NCBI RefSeq assembly: GCF_023061285.1
Contig: NZ_JAKGAM010000001.1
Coordinates: forward strand, 558,001 to 622,000
Length of the DNA stretch: 64,000 bases
DNA from: Chromohalobacter nigrandesensis
GTDB taxonomy: Bacteria > Pseudomonadota > Gammaproteobacteria > Pseudomonadales > Halomonadaceae
Direction of reading: 5' to 3'
Every line of letters starts with the position of its first letter. Positions within the stretch are counted from its first letter, which is position 1. Position numbers and translations under genes: made by a program. The notes beneath the pieces are model-generated. The model was not told where the DNA came from. It saw only the letters and a list, made by a program, of their open reading frames with translations, and did not search any database. Positions 38,539 through 47,154 of the stretch are shown in pieces.

Positions 38539-39006
38539 TCAAATCTCGGCGCGACTCGCCAGGGTCACGCTCTGTATGGGCAATTGAACGGGCAGTTTCA
38601 GCGGTGACTCCTGGGCGAGATGCGCCAGGGTCACGCTGTCGAGCAAGGTGCGAATCGCCAGCGAGACACGCTGCCAGTTATCAGCGACACCGCAGGTGGC
38701 GACCAGGTCGCAGTCGCCATCGGCGTGGCTGCACTCGGTCATCGCCACCGGCCCTTCGATGGCGCCGATGATGTCGGAAGCGGTGATCAAGGTCGCCGGT
38801 CGCGCCAACCGATAACCGCCCAGCGAGCCGCGCCGCGATTCCAGAAGCCCGGCTCTCACCAGCATCTTCAACGTCTTGCTGACGGTGGGGTGTGGCAACT
38901 GAACCGCTTCCGCCAGTTCGGTAGCGGCATGTGCCTGCTCCGGATAACGCGCGATCTGCGCCATCACCACGGCGGCGTAGTCGGTTAGCCTGGAAAGCTT
39001 CAACAT
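38539..39006 (-). CDS. sufR: Rrf2 family SUF regulator
   Basis: A 155-aa Rrf2-family repressor of the SUF type. It has an N-terminal winged helix ([34 protein letters not shown]; core [15 protein letters not shown]) and three clustered cysteines, C92, C99 and C105 ([15 protein letters not shown]), for an Fe-S cluster that reports cellular cluster status. It heads the suf operon, and a matching operator lies over its own promoter. Confidence 0.92.
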   Translation of the reverse strand: MLKLSRLTDYAAVVMAQIARYPEQAHAATELAEAVQLPHPTVSKTLKMLVRAGLLESRRGSLGGYRLARPATLITASDIIGAIEGPVAMTECSHADGDCDLVATCGVADNWQRVSLAIRTLLDSVTLAHLAQESPLKLPVQLPIQSVTLASRAEI

Positions 39007-39028
39007 GCCTTCACTCCACGATTCATCT

Positions 39029-39067
39029 ATTGAGGACCATTTTAGTCCCCTATCGATTCGATGTGAA
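39029..39067 (-). promoter_or_regulatory. sufR promoter with Rrf2-type operator
   Basis: On the minus strand: TTCACA (39067-39062), 17-bp spacer, TAAAAT (39044-39039). A 25-bp imperfect palindrome (39029-39053, minus reading ATAGGGGACTAAAATGGTCC then TCAAT) resembles the type 1 IscR/Rrf2 motif and covers the -10. This fits autoregulation. Confidence 0.65.
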
Positions 39068-39130
39068 GGGAGCCGACGCGTTCGCCGCTGCGAACGCTAT
39101 GTTAGCGTCAAGATAGCGACCATTCGCATC

Positions 39131-39149
39131 AATAATGACAATTATTACT
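39131..39149. promoter_or_regulatory. Fur-box-like sequence
   Basis: The 19 bases here match the classical Fur consensus (GATAATGATAATCATTATC) at 14 of 19 positions. The site lies about 80 bp before ycjX and about 100 bp upstream of the predicted sufR start point. Fur control of suf is known in E. coli, but the distance leaves the target open. Confidence 0.5.
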
Positions 39150-39227
39150 ATTTGAGAAGACTATCGCCTCTTGCCTTGGACGTGATTCACCCGCACATTC
39201 AAGGCAGAACTTCAGTCGGATACTGCA

Positions 39228-40619
39228 ATGCGACGTCACTTGACCCAGGAACTGCACAATTTCATCGAGCGCGGCCGCGACCGCCAGTTGCGTCTCGCCG
39301 TCACCGGCCTTTCCCGAGCCGGCAAGACCGCCTTTCTGACCTCGCTGGTGCATCAGTTGCGCCACGCAGGGCTGGAAGCACGGCTCGATCTGTTGCGCGC
39401 CGCCCGCGAAGGCCGCCTGCTGGGCGCCCAGCGCGTCGCCCAGCCCGACCTCGGCGTACCGCGTTTTCCCTATGACGCCGCCATGGCCTCCCTCGATGGC
39501 ACACCACCGCACTGGCCGGCGCCCACGCGGGGCATCAGTGAGCTACGTCTGACCATCAAGCATCGCACGCGGCGGGCCCGGGGCCTGCTCGGCGATACGG
39601 CAACGCTGACCCTCGACTTGATCGACTATCCCGGTGAGTGGCTGCTCGACCTGCCCCTGCTCGAGCACGACTTCCTCAGTTGGAGCGAAGCCCAGCAGAC
39701 CGCCATGGGCAGTGAGCGCCAACGCCTCGCCGCCACCTGGTTGAGTAGCGCCAAAGCCCTGGCTCCCGACGACGAGGCCGACGAAAGCCAGCTCGCCGAG
39801 ATTGCCGGGCATTACGCCGACGCATTGCGCGCCTCCCGCGAGGCCGGTTTCGCCGACCTGCAGCCGGGGCGTTTTCTACTCCCGGGCGACCTGGAAGATG
39901 CGCCGGTGCTGCAATTTTTCCCGCTCCCCGGCGTAGATGAAGCCAACCGCCCCGAACTCGACGCCTTGCCCGAGACGAGCGTCTACAAGACCCTGGCGCG
40001 GCGCTTCGACCATTACCGCCGCCACGTGGTCAAACCCTTCTACCGGGAGCATTTTCGGCGTTTCGATCGTCAGATCGTGCTGGTCGATGTATTGGGCGCG
40101 CTCAACGCCGGTCCGGAACGCTTCGAGGATCTTTCCCGGGCGTTGAGCACCTTGATGCGGAGTTTCGACTACGGCAAGCGCAGCCTGATGAGCCGCCTGT
40201 TCTCGCCGCGCATCGACCGCCTCGCCATCGCCGCGACCAAGGCCGATCACGTCACCCCCGAACAGCACCCCAACGTCGTTGCCCTGCTCGAGTCCCTGCT
40301 CGCCGAGCCGCTCAAAGACCTGCGTTATGCCGACGTGCCGGTAAAGGCGCTATCCTTGGCGGCGGTGCGTGCCACCGAGCCACGCGAAGTGGACAATAAC
40401 GGCCAGCGTCGTGCCGCCCTGCGCGGCACCACCCTGGATGGCGAAGATGTGCTTCTATTCCCCGGCGACGTACCGCCCCGCCTGCCCGAGCGCGGCTTCT
40501 GGGCCCGCCAGGGATTCGACTTCACGGCGTTTCGTCCCCCGCTTCGCGACACGCCCGAACTGCCGCATGTGCGCATGGATGCGGCGCTCGACTGGCTGAT
40601 TGGAGATAAATTGACATGA
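39228..40619 (+). CDS. YcjX family GTP-binding protein
   Basis: A 463-aa DUF463 protein. It has an N-terminal P-loop (VTGLSRAGKTAFLTSLVHQL; core GLSRAGKTAF), the DLIDYPGEWLLDLPLL segment and IVLVDVLGALNAG, which look like switch and Walker B regions. YcjX homologues are stress-linked (co-expressed with psp genes in E. coli), function unclear. Its stop overlaps the ycjF-like start (ATGA), the conserved pairing. Confidence 0.88.
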   Translation: MRRHLTQELHNFIERGRDRQLRLAVTGLSRAGKTAFLTSLVHQLRHAGLEARLDLLRAAREGRLLGAQRVAQPDLGVPRFPYDAAMASLDGTPPHWPAPTRGISELRLTIKHRTRRARGLLGDTATLTLDLIDYPGEWLLDLPLLEHDFLSWSEAQQTAMGSERQRLAATWLSSAKALAPDDEADESQLAEIAGHYADALRASREAGFADLQPGRFLLPGDLEDAPVLQFFPLPGVDEANRPELDALPETSVYKTLARRFDHYRRHVVKPFYREHFRRFDRQIVLVDVLGALNAGPERFEDLSRALSTLMRSFDYGKRSLMSRLFSPRIDRLAIAATKADHVTPEQHPNVVALLESLLAEPLKDLRYADVPVKALSLAAVRATEPREVDNNGQRRAALRGTTLDGEDVLLFPGDVPPRLPERGFWARQGFDFTAFRPPLRDTPELPHVRMDAALDWLIGDKLT

Positions 40620-41659
40620 GCGAGCCGCGCCCCGGACAACGTTTTCGCGTCGACCCTGAGCCTCCGCCCCCCTTTACGGCCGCCCCCGAACCGGGAGAAC
40701 GCTTTCATCCAGACAGCACTTCTCAACCGCTCGCCGCCCAGGACACCGCCCCAGACGTGCCGCTCGAGGCCAGCCTGGGCAAGCCCCGCAAGCGCCGCTG
40801 GGGGCTCACGGCACTACTCGGTGGCTCCCTAGTACTAGGCGGCGTAGAAGTGGCGCGTCATCTGTATACCGCCACTCTGGGGGGCGACTGGCTGGCAGGC
40901 GCCTGGAGCGCACTGGGCCTATTGGCACTGGGCTTGGGTGCCGTGGCGTTGTTGCGTGAGTTATGGCGTCTGCGGCGTTTGAAACGGCACACCCAATTGC
41001 GTGACCAACTCGACGCCTCGGAAGAGACCACGCCCCAGGACATGCAGACGCTCGCCGAGCGCTTGCGACGCCAGATGCAACTCGGCGACGACGACCCTCA
41101 CTGGCGCGCCTTTCAAGCCGCCCACCAGCCGCACCACGATGCCCAGGAAACACGCACCCTGCTCGCGCATCATCTCCTGGCCCCGCGCGATCGCCAGGCA
41201 CGCCGGCTGATCGCACGCATGTCCGGCGAAACCGCCGTCATGGTCGCCGTCAGCCCAGTCACCTTCTTCGACATGGCCTTGATGGCATGGCGCAATATCG
41301 GGCTGATCGACCGCCTCGCCGCGCTCTACGGCCTGGAATTGGGCTACGCCAGCCGCCTGCGTCTGTTCCGCGCAGTGCTCTACAACATGGCCTTCGCCGG
41401 TGCCAGCGAGATCGCCACGGATGCCGGGATGGACCTGCTCTCGATGAACGTGGCCGGCAAGCTCTCCACTCGCGCCGGCCAGGGGCTCGGCGCAGGGCTG
41501 CTCACCGCGCGGCTCGGCCTGCGCACGCTGGGCATGACTCGCCCGATCCCCTTCGACGAAGGCGAAGCCCCACGCCTCGCCGATCTGCGCCGTGAGCTCT
41601 GGCAACGCCTGCGCCGGCTGGAAACACAGGGCGATAATCAACAATCCACGTCGTCTTGA
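40616..41659 (+). CDS. YcjF family inner-membrane protein (TIGR01620 type)
   Basis: A 347-aa protein with a disordered, Pro-rich cytoplasmic N-terminus (about 1-55), two close membrane spans (about 62-82 and 92-115), and a C-terminal domain with RLIARMSGETAVMVAVSPVTFFDMALMAWRN (core GETAVMVAVSPVTFFD) typical of YcjF/DUF697. Translation is coupled to ycjX. Function unknown; the pair may act in envelope stress. Confidence 0.86.
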   Translation: MSEPRPGQRFRVDPEPPPPFTAAPEPGERFHPDSTSQPLAAQDTAPDVPLEASLGKPRKRRWGLTALLGGSLVLGGVEVARHLYTATLGGDWLAGAWSALGLLALGLGAVALLRELWRLRRLKRHTQLRDQLDASEETTPQDMQTLAERLRRQMQLGDDDPHWRAFQAAHQPHHDAQETRTLLAHHLLAPRDRQARRLIARMSGETAVMVAVSPVTFFDMALMAWRNIGLIDRLAALYGLELGYASRLRLFRAVLYNMAFAGASEIATDAGMDLLSMNVAGKLSTRAGQGLGAGLLTARLGLRTLGMTRPIPFDEGEAPRLADLRRELWQRLRRLETQGDNQQSTSS

Positions 41660-41702
41660 TCCAGATCACGATTCGGCAAGTACTCGACAACTAGGCTAGA
41701 TT
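41656..41702 (+). promoter_or_regulatory. Anr/FNR-like box and promoter of uspA
   Basis: TTGATccagATCAC (41656-41669) matches the FNR/Anr consensus TTGAT-N4-ATCAA with one mismatch and overlaps the ycjF-like stop codon. A -10 candidate TAGGCT (41692-41697) would place the box centre near -41.5, the class II activator position. Universal stress genes are frequent Anr targets in Pseudomonas. Confidence 0.5.
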
Positions 41703-41773
41703 GAGTGCACACGCGATAGCCGCCAAGCGCTTCGCAAGTGCCGACTTTCATTCCAGCACCCCAGGAGGTTGCC

Positions 41774-42214
41774 ATGTTCTCGACCATAGTGGTTCCCGTC
41801 GACGGATCGGAAGCAGCCAGTACAGCGCTCGATATCGCCTGCACGCTGGCCAGCGCCGATGGTGCGCGCCTGCATATCCTGCATATCCCCCAATCGCTGG
41901 CCCACGAAACTCTGCTCGTGTGGGGCGTGGGTGCTGTGCCAATGGAGGCCAGCACCGAGCAACTCGAACGTACCGGCCGACAGCTTCTCGATGCCGCTAC
42001 GCAAGCCGCCCGCGAACGTGGCATCACCAATGTCGAAGGCTCATTGCATCAGGGCGATCCGGCACGGGTGATCACCGCACAAGCCAAGGCACTCGACGCC
42101 GATGCCATCGTCATGGGCAGCCGTGGCTTGAGCGATATCGCGGGGCTCGTCGTCGGCAGTGTCTCGCACAAGGTCTCGCACACCGCTTCCTGCCGCGTGA
42201 TCAGCGTGCATTGA
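41774..42214 (+). CDS. universal stress protein UspA family
   Basis: A 146-aa single-domain Usp. It has the N-terminal TIVVPVDGSEAAS strand and the ATP-binding pattern GSRGLSDIAGLVVGSVSHKV (G-2x-G-9x-G-S type), followed by the CRVISVH strand. AGGAGG lies 7 bp before the ATG. It probably responds to starvation or low oxygen. Confidence 0.92.
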   Translation: MFSTIVVPVDGSEAASTALDIACTLASADGARLHILHIPQSLAHETLLVWGVGAVPMEASTEQLERTGRQLLDAATQAARERGITNVEGSLHQGDPARVITAQAKALDADAIVMGSRGLSDIAGLVVGSVSHKVSHTASCRVISVH

Positions 42215-42226
42215 ATCGCCGAAGAC

Positions 42227-43027
42227 TCAGGTTAGTGCGAAGAACTCTCGCAACTGCCAGACAACGCCATAAGGATGGTGATGGCCGATGCGTGCGGCGT
42301 CAGGCACGCGCCTCACCAATTCGGGATGAGCATTTTCCACGATGAAGCCGTGACCGGCCAACGCCAGCATCTCGGCATCGTTGAGGTTGTCGCCAAACGC
42401 CAGACAGCGTTCAGCGGGGAGATCGAGATGCGCCAAGAGGCGCTCCAGCGTAGCGCCCTTGTTGACGCCTTCCGCCATGATCTCCAGTGAATTGACCATC
42501 GAATAGGTCACGTGAAGCCGTGTGCCGAACGACTCGCTGATGCTCTGCTCCAGCGACGCCAGCGCAGCCGGATCGCCGATGCACAGCACCTTGCCCACCC
42601 CATTGCCATCGTGGGCCTCGAGATCGGCGACGCGGTAATGAAAACCGGTGTGCGCGTGCAAGGCCTTCAACTCGGGGGCCGACGCATCGATCAACCACTC
42701 GTCGCCGGTATAGAGATTGAGTCGGATATCGGCATCGCGTGGCAGTTCGATCAACGCCCGTACCAACTCGGCCGGCACCCACTGCTCGGCGATCAAGCGA
42801 TCATCGGGCGCATAGAGATGCGCACCGTTGGTACTCAAGATATAGGCGGACACGCCCAACCGCCGGCGAAACGCGGTAATGTCGTGAAAGTGTCGCCCCG
42901 ACGCCAACGCAAAACGATGGCCCTCGGCGGCCAGTGCCTGAAAGGTCTCGATGGTCAACGCATCGAGATCGTGCTCGGCATTGAGCAGGGTGTTATCCAG
43001 ATCCGTAACAATCAGATGAGGCTGCAT
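42227..43027 (-). CDS. Cof-type HAD hydrolase
   Basis: A 266-aa haloacid-dehalogenase superfamily phosphatase of the Cof/YidA group. It has motif I VTDLDNTLL with the Asp nucleophile, motif II ALASGRHFHD, a C2 cap, the Lys in GVNKGATLERLL and motif IV GDNLNDAEML. Likely substrates are sugar phosphates or flavin and pyridoxal phosphates; not determinable here. It is convergent with uspA, 12 bp between stops. Confidence 0.9.
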   Translation of the reverse strand: MQPHLIVTDLDNTLLNAEHDLDALTIETFQALAAEGHRFALASGRHFHDITAFRRRLGVSAYILSTNGAHLYAPDDRLIAEQWVPAELVRALIELPRDADIRLNLYTGDEWLIDASAPELKALHAHTGFHYRVADLEAHDGNGVGKVLCIGDPAALASLEQSISESFGTRLHVTYSMVNSLEIMAEGVNKGATLERLLAHLDLPAERCLAFGDNLNDAEMLALAGHGFIVENAHPELVRRVPDAARIGHHHPYGVVWQLREFFALT

Positions 43028-43219
43028 GCGGCTTCCCGGTTGGTTCGCGACCTCCCAAGGTTACCGCATATCGACCTGGAGTTGGGGACTGGCGTTAGCG
43101 CCACGTACTGTGGGTCAAGGTGCATCTCACAACCGGACAGCCCCATATGCAGAACGCGCAATACCGACGACTCCAACGCCAGTGTGGTCGATCGTTACGT
43201 GCTTTTCCTTGAGTCGCCC

Positions 43220-43272
43220 AACTGTTCAGCATTTTCGTCGTGCGGCGCATGGCGGATAAATGCTGAACAGTT
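43220..43272. repeat. perfect 15-bp inverted repeat with 23-bp spacer
   Basis: aactgttcagcattt (43220-43234) is the exact reverse complement of aaatgctgaacagtt (43258-43272). It lies 6 bp after the stop of the M42 peptidase gene. No T run follows on either strand, so it is not a standard terminator. Confidence 0.75.
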
Positions 43273-43278
43273 AAATGC

Positions 43279-44541
43279 CTAGAGCGAGCTATTCTCGTCA
43301 CCTTCATCGGGCTTGGCCGAGCCCTGATGTTCCAGCGGCGTGGCTCGATCGAGACGCGGATGGTTATTACGGAACTCCTGGTGCGGATCGTCGAGGGCAT
43401 CCAGCGCCTGGATGGTATAGGTCAGCGCATGGATCGCCGCCAGCACGTCCTGAGTATTGCCAGTCTCGGAGATGGTGTGCATGTTACGGATCGGAAAGCC
43501 GATCGAGGTGGCGGCGCAATCCACTGCCGCCAGCACCCCGGCCATACCGTCGGTGCCGGTGTCGGTGCCGACCATGTCGCGCTGCATGGGAATGTCGTGC
43601 TCCCTGGCAGTGCTCTCGATGATCCGATTGAGCTGCTCGCTGGCGATCGCGCCCACCGCCATGGTGAAGCCCTTGCCCATTTCCAACGGCTGCATGCGTC
43701 GGTCGCCGATGCCGGGCGCCGCCACATAGTCGTGATTGACGTCGACACCGATCAGCACGTCCGGCTCGAGTTCCCCGGCCAGTACCCGGCTACCTAAGCG
43801 GCCGATCTCCTCGTAGCTGGCAATGGCGAACAGCACACGCACCTGCCGGGTGCCGCCCGCCTCGGCGATCAGCCGTGCGACCTCGCTGGTGACGAAGCAA
43901 CCCAGGCCGTTGTCCAGGTAGGCACCGTAGAAGGTGTCGGGGCTGAAGCCAGGACGGATGGGGCGATCCATGATGATCGAGTCGCCGGGGCGTACGCCGA
44001 GATTCAAGACCTGCTGCTTCTTGTTCTCGCCGTGGACCTGCAGATCCAGATAGAGCTGCTCCTTCTTGATGCCCCGTTCGCCCGAGCGCACCGCCGGGTC
44101 GGCAAAATGGATGGCGCCCAGCGCCTCCACCGTGCCGCCCTGGATCACCCGGTAGTTGCCGGGATTCTCGGGATCTTCACTGAACAGCTTGACCTCGTGG
44201 CCGATCAGCACGGTAGGCAGGAAAGAGTCGCTGTTGATCCAGATCTTGCCGTCATCACCGATGGAGCGCACCTGCATGCGAATCTTGTCAGCGTGGCCGA
44301 TCAGCATCACCTTGAACATGTCGTCGCGGCCGGGATGAGTATCCAACACCACGCCGGCATGGCCCTGATACTGGTGCAGGTGCCAGTCGCTGGGCGCGAA
44401 CGACTCGAACTGTGGCTTGAGCACACCATAGGTCATCGCGCCCTCCAGCCCTACCGGACTGGGGGCGTCGAGGATCTCGCGCATCAGCTTGAACTGCTGA
44501 TCCTGCATCGGCCGGTTCCAAGGTTGGTTCTTCTCGCTCAT
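43279..44541 (-). CDS. M42 family metallopeptidase
   Basis: A 420-aa M42-type aminopeptidase/glucanase-like enzyme. Metal-site elements are visible: MLIGHADKIRMQV, YGAYLDNGLGCFV, IASYEEIGRLGSR, the Asp in GVDVNHDY, and the C-terminal His in NMHTISETG. It should be a cytoplasmic dinuclear zinc or cobalt peptidase. The C-terminal 30 residues are an acidic extension. The ATG at 44541 has AAAGAG upstream; a GTG at 44550 is possible. Confidence 0.87.
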   Translation of the reverse strand: MSEKNQPWNRPMQDQQFKLMREILDAPSPVGLEGAMTYGVLKPQFESFAPSDWHLHQYQGHAGVVLDTHPGRDDMFKVMLIGHADKIRMQVRSIGDDGKIWINSDSFLPTVLIGHEVKLFSEDPENPGNYRVIQGGTVEALGAIHFADPAVRSGERGIKKEQLYLDLQVHGENKKQQVLNLGVRPGDSIIMDRPIRPGFSPDTFYGAYLDNGLGCFVTSEVARLIAEAGGTRQVRVLFAIASYEEIGRLGSRVLAGELEPDVLIGVDVNHDYVAAPGIGDRRMQPLEMGKGFTMAVGAIASEQLNRIIESTAREHDIPMQRDMVGTDTGTDGMAGVLAAVDCAATSIGFPIRNMHTISETGNTQDVLAAIHALTYTIQALDALDDPHQEFRNNHPRLDRATPLEHQGSAKPDEGDENSSL

Positions 44542-44644
44542 TGCGCTCACTCTTTGTGAATTCAGTATCTATAGAAGACTAGTCTGGCAGATGTCAGGCC
44601 ACTAATTGAAGCCAAACATCACGATGCTCTACGCATCCGGCGCG

Positions 44645-45220
44645 TCACTCCGTTCGTGAGAGCAACGCGGCGCGCAGCTCGTCGGAAAGCGGTGGTTCGG
44701 CCAGCCAGATACCGAAGTAGACCCGCGCTAGCTCGCCGTCGTCCGACTCGAAGCGCGTATCACCGTTCAGACTCAGGCTCAGTCGTGGCACGTCCGGGTC
44801 CCAATCGAGTCGATAGCGGTCACCGTCAGTGACATCGGTCATTGCATTCTGGATAGCCTCGATCTTGGAACGAAGCGCCTCGCGTTCTTCCTTCTCGTAC
44901 TGATCGTCCAGAGCAGCCCTGGTCGCCTTGCGAATGTCTTCAACATCTACATCGCGCCGATACTCGAGGAGCAGACTCATCGGCACCTCGGCATTGATGA
45001 TCGCATCCTGACTAGCGTCAGCCGGTGCGTAGAGCGCCGCGTCATACACATCCCAGAGCATATAACTGGCAGTGCCCGCCCCCTGCAAGGCGAGGTCACT
45101 ATCGCCCAACGATGCTTCCGACGAAAAAGACGCCGCGAGCGCCGAACCACCGCTGCAGCCGATCATCGCCACCAACGCCAATCCCTGAGCGAGACCGATT
45201 AAAACAGCGCGTATCGTCAT
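44645..45220 (-). CDS. chalcone isomerase-like secreted protein
   Basis: A 191-aa exported protein. It has an N-terminal hydrophobic signal (about 1-29) with a possible lipobox (MIGC) and a signal peptidase I site (ALAA); the mature part has the chalcone isomerase-like fold marks SYMLWDVYDAALYAP, SLLLEYRRDVD and VYFGIWL. Bacterial members are not isomerases, and their role is unknown. Its ATG overlaps the DUF3833 stop (ATGA), a common pairing. Confidence 0.8.
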   Translation of the reverse strand: MTIRAVLIGLAQGLALVAMIGCSGGSALAASFSSEASLGDSDLALQGAGTASYMLWDVYDAALYAPADASQDAIINAEVPMSLLLEYRRDVDVEDIRKATRAALDDQYEKEEREALRSKIEAIQNAMTDVTDGDRYRLDWDPDVPRLSLSLNGDTRFESDDGELARVYFGIWLAEPPLSDELRAALLSRTE

Positions 45221-45771
45221 GACGACTCCCCGTCCGGATTAGACTTGGTAAAGAACAGCGTCACCTCTCCAACCTCGATACCGAATTTCGTCACGGTCGC
45301 CCGGTTGATCACCACGTTCTCGCTCTGACGGATCATCCAATCATCGAAGCTGACATCGATGGTCGAGCCATCGTAGGGCAGCCGTAACTCGTAACGCCAG
45401 TTCAACGCCTGCCCCACTTCCCTGCCTTCGGCCGTGCCGATGATATCGTCGGCGCGGCCTATATAACGGCCCTCGCCGGTGGGCGTGATTCGCCAGGTGC
45501 GCTGGTCGGTCTCGCCGTCATCGTAGACAAAGTCTTCATCCAGGACGAATTCCTCACCCTCCCAGTAACCATCGATCTCGACGCGGAACTGACGCTTGAT
45601 TTCCCCGCCCCGGCTCTGAAATACCCCATGCCCCCAGGTTTTCCCTTCGAAATAGTCCGTCAGCGCGAATGCCGGCTGGGTCCCCCTAAACTGCTCGAGT
45701 GTCATGCTGCTGCACCCCGCCAATAGCAGGGTAAAGGCAACGACCGTCGCCACCATGGAGCGTCGAATCAT
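45217..45771 (-). CDS. DUF3833 family lipoprotein
   Basis: A 184-aa lipoprotein with lipobox LLAGC (acylated Cys about residue 20) and a DUF3833 domain: FEGKTWGHGVFQSRGGEIKR (core GVFQSRGGEIKRQF), FVLDEDFVYDDGETDQRTW and the conserved DDWMIRQSENVVINRA. Lipocalin-like fold likely; function unknown. GAGGAA precedes the ATG at 45771; the frame is open to 45852. Operon with the chalcone isomerase-like gene. Confidence 0.85.
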   Translation of the reverse strand: MIRRSMVATVVAFTLLLAGCSSMTLEQFRGTQPAFALTDYFEGKTWGHGVFQSRGGEIKRQFRVEIDGYWEGEEFVLDEDFVYDDGETDQRTWRITPTGEGRYIGRADDIIGTAEGREVGQALNWRYELRLPYDGSTIDVSFDDWMIRQSENVVINRATVTKFGIEVGEVTLFFTKSNPDGESS

Positions 45772-46061
45772 GAGATGGTTCCTCGCGGTTATAGCTCGAT
45801 GTCGATCAATTGATGCAAGATCAGTCAGCATCGGCAAGATGGTCATACACATCGATCAGAGGCTGAAAAACCTCGAAGGTCGACTCAGCAACATCGTGGT
45901 CGATATTGACAGAGTATTCTCCAGGTCTCTGCGGTGTCAGTAAAAGCCGGTAGAAAAAGCACCTGATCATCGCGGCGGGAGTCACGGGCTCGTCAACCTA
46001 GCCTGTCTCCGGTTAGATTCGTCTCTAATGACATTCGCCCTCGACAACTCGGAGCTTACTC
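45772..46061. other. divergent intergenic region
   Basis: 290 bp between the DUF3833 lipoprotein gene and the dienelactone hydrolase gene. It must carry both promoters, but I find no strong -35/-10 pair, palindrome or credible small gene. Confidence 0.45.
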
Positions 46062-46802
46062 ATGTCTCGCCCTATCGAAATCCCCGCCGCCGACGGCACC
46101 CTCGACGCGCATATCTTCACGCCCGAGAGCGCCGACGGCCCGCTGCCGGCCGTGGTGCTATTCACCGATATCGGCGGCCTGCGCCCCTGCTATCACGAGA
46201 AGGCCCAGCGAATCGCCGATAACGGCTATGCCGTGTTGATGCCCAACGTTTACTACCGCGATGCAAGCGGGCCCGTCGTGCCGGAGGGCAAGTCCTTCCG
46301 CGACCCGGACGTGCGGCCGACGCTGCTCGAATACGCCGGCCGCCTCACACCCGAGGCACAATCCCGCGACTTCGCCGCGCTACTGGACTGCATCGACAAC
46401 GAGGGCGAATTCGCGAACGGCAAGATAGGCGTGATCGGCTATTGCATGACCGGGGCCTTCGCACTACGCATGGCGGCTGAACACGCCGACCGCGTGGCGG
46501 CTGCGGCAGGTTTCCACTCAGCCCGGCTCGCAGAGAAAGACGACCCGGACAGCCCCATACATGGGGCCGGCAACATCCAAGGACGCGTCTATTTCGGTCA
46601 CGCCGACAAGGATGAGCTACTACCCCCCGAGCAGATCGCCCGCATGGACGAAGCGTTAGCCGCCGCCGGCGTGCACTTCACCACCGAACTCTACAAAGGC
46701 GCCGCCCACGGCTTCACCGCCAAGGACGCCCCCTCCTATGATGCAGCCGCCGATGACCTGCATCACAAGCGACTGGCCCTGCTTCTGGAAGAGACGTTGT
46801 GA
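46062..46802 (+). CDS. dienelactone hydrolase family protein
   Basis: A 246-aa alpha/beta hydrolase of the DLH family. The triad is visible: nucleophile Cys128 in GVIGYCMTGAFA, Asp near 182 in FGHADKDELLPP and His216 in GAAHGFTAK. Classical members open dienelactones in chlorocatechol breakdown; no such pathway is nearby, so the substrate is unknown. The N-terminus MSRPIEIPAADGTLDAHIF is typical. Confidence 0.9.
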   Translation: MSRPIEIPAADGTLDAHIFTPESADGPLPAVVLFTDIGGLRPCYHEKAQRIADNGYAVLMPNVYYRDASGPVVPEGKSFRDPDVRPTLLEYAGRLTPEAQSRDFAALLDCIDNEGEFANGKIGVIGYCMTGAFALRMAAEHADRVAAAAGFHSARLAEKDDPDSPIHGAGNIQGRVYFGHADKDELLPPEQIARMDEALAAAGVHFTTELYKGAAHGFTAKDAPSYDAAADDLHHKRLALLLEETL

Positions 46803-47154
46803 CAGGGGCGATTCCTCGCTTCAGCTAGTTCAAGTATCTCCGGGTCTGGCAGAAAGGGCACGAGCCGATCGGAGAGAACGGCTGGAGGAGCGCTCACCGG
46901 TCAACATCGTGTGGCTTCGCTGATGTCTTCGAGGATGACCACGGCTGGCCGGGCGGCTTTGGCCAAGCGAGTTCGCGCCCTGATCGACCATCTGGCAGCC
47001 GGGCTCCGAGAGGAAAGAACTTGATGCAGCAATACACGTGGGCCCATACGAGCGCAAGCGATAGCTCCGCCCCTCTCATACCACACCGAACCGGAATCAC
47101 TATTCGAAAGAACCAATGTGAAAATTCAAGATCTGCCCCCGCCTACTCCTTGAT
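46803..47154. other. 352-bp gene-poor stretch with a possible gene remnant
   Basis: No intact gene is credible here. The only structure I see is a 33-codon frame (46923-47024) resembling the N-terminus of MoxR/RavA ATPases. The stretch separates the hydrolase gene from the lower-GC LysR patch, so it may be a junction of rearrangement. Confidence 0.4.
46923..47024 (+). pseudogene. possible 5' remnant of a RavA/MoxR-type AAA+ ATPase gene
   Basis: A 33-aa frame ending at TGA contains ALAKRVRALIDHLAAGLRE, which resembles the segment just before Walker A in RavA (pattern LAxR-hydrophobic-xxLxxxLxxGLxER). The following Walker A region is absent and no ribosome site precedes the ATG. Short match; chance similarity is possible. 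Confidence 0.27.
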
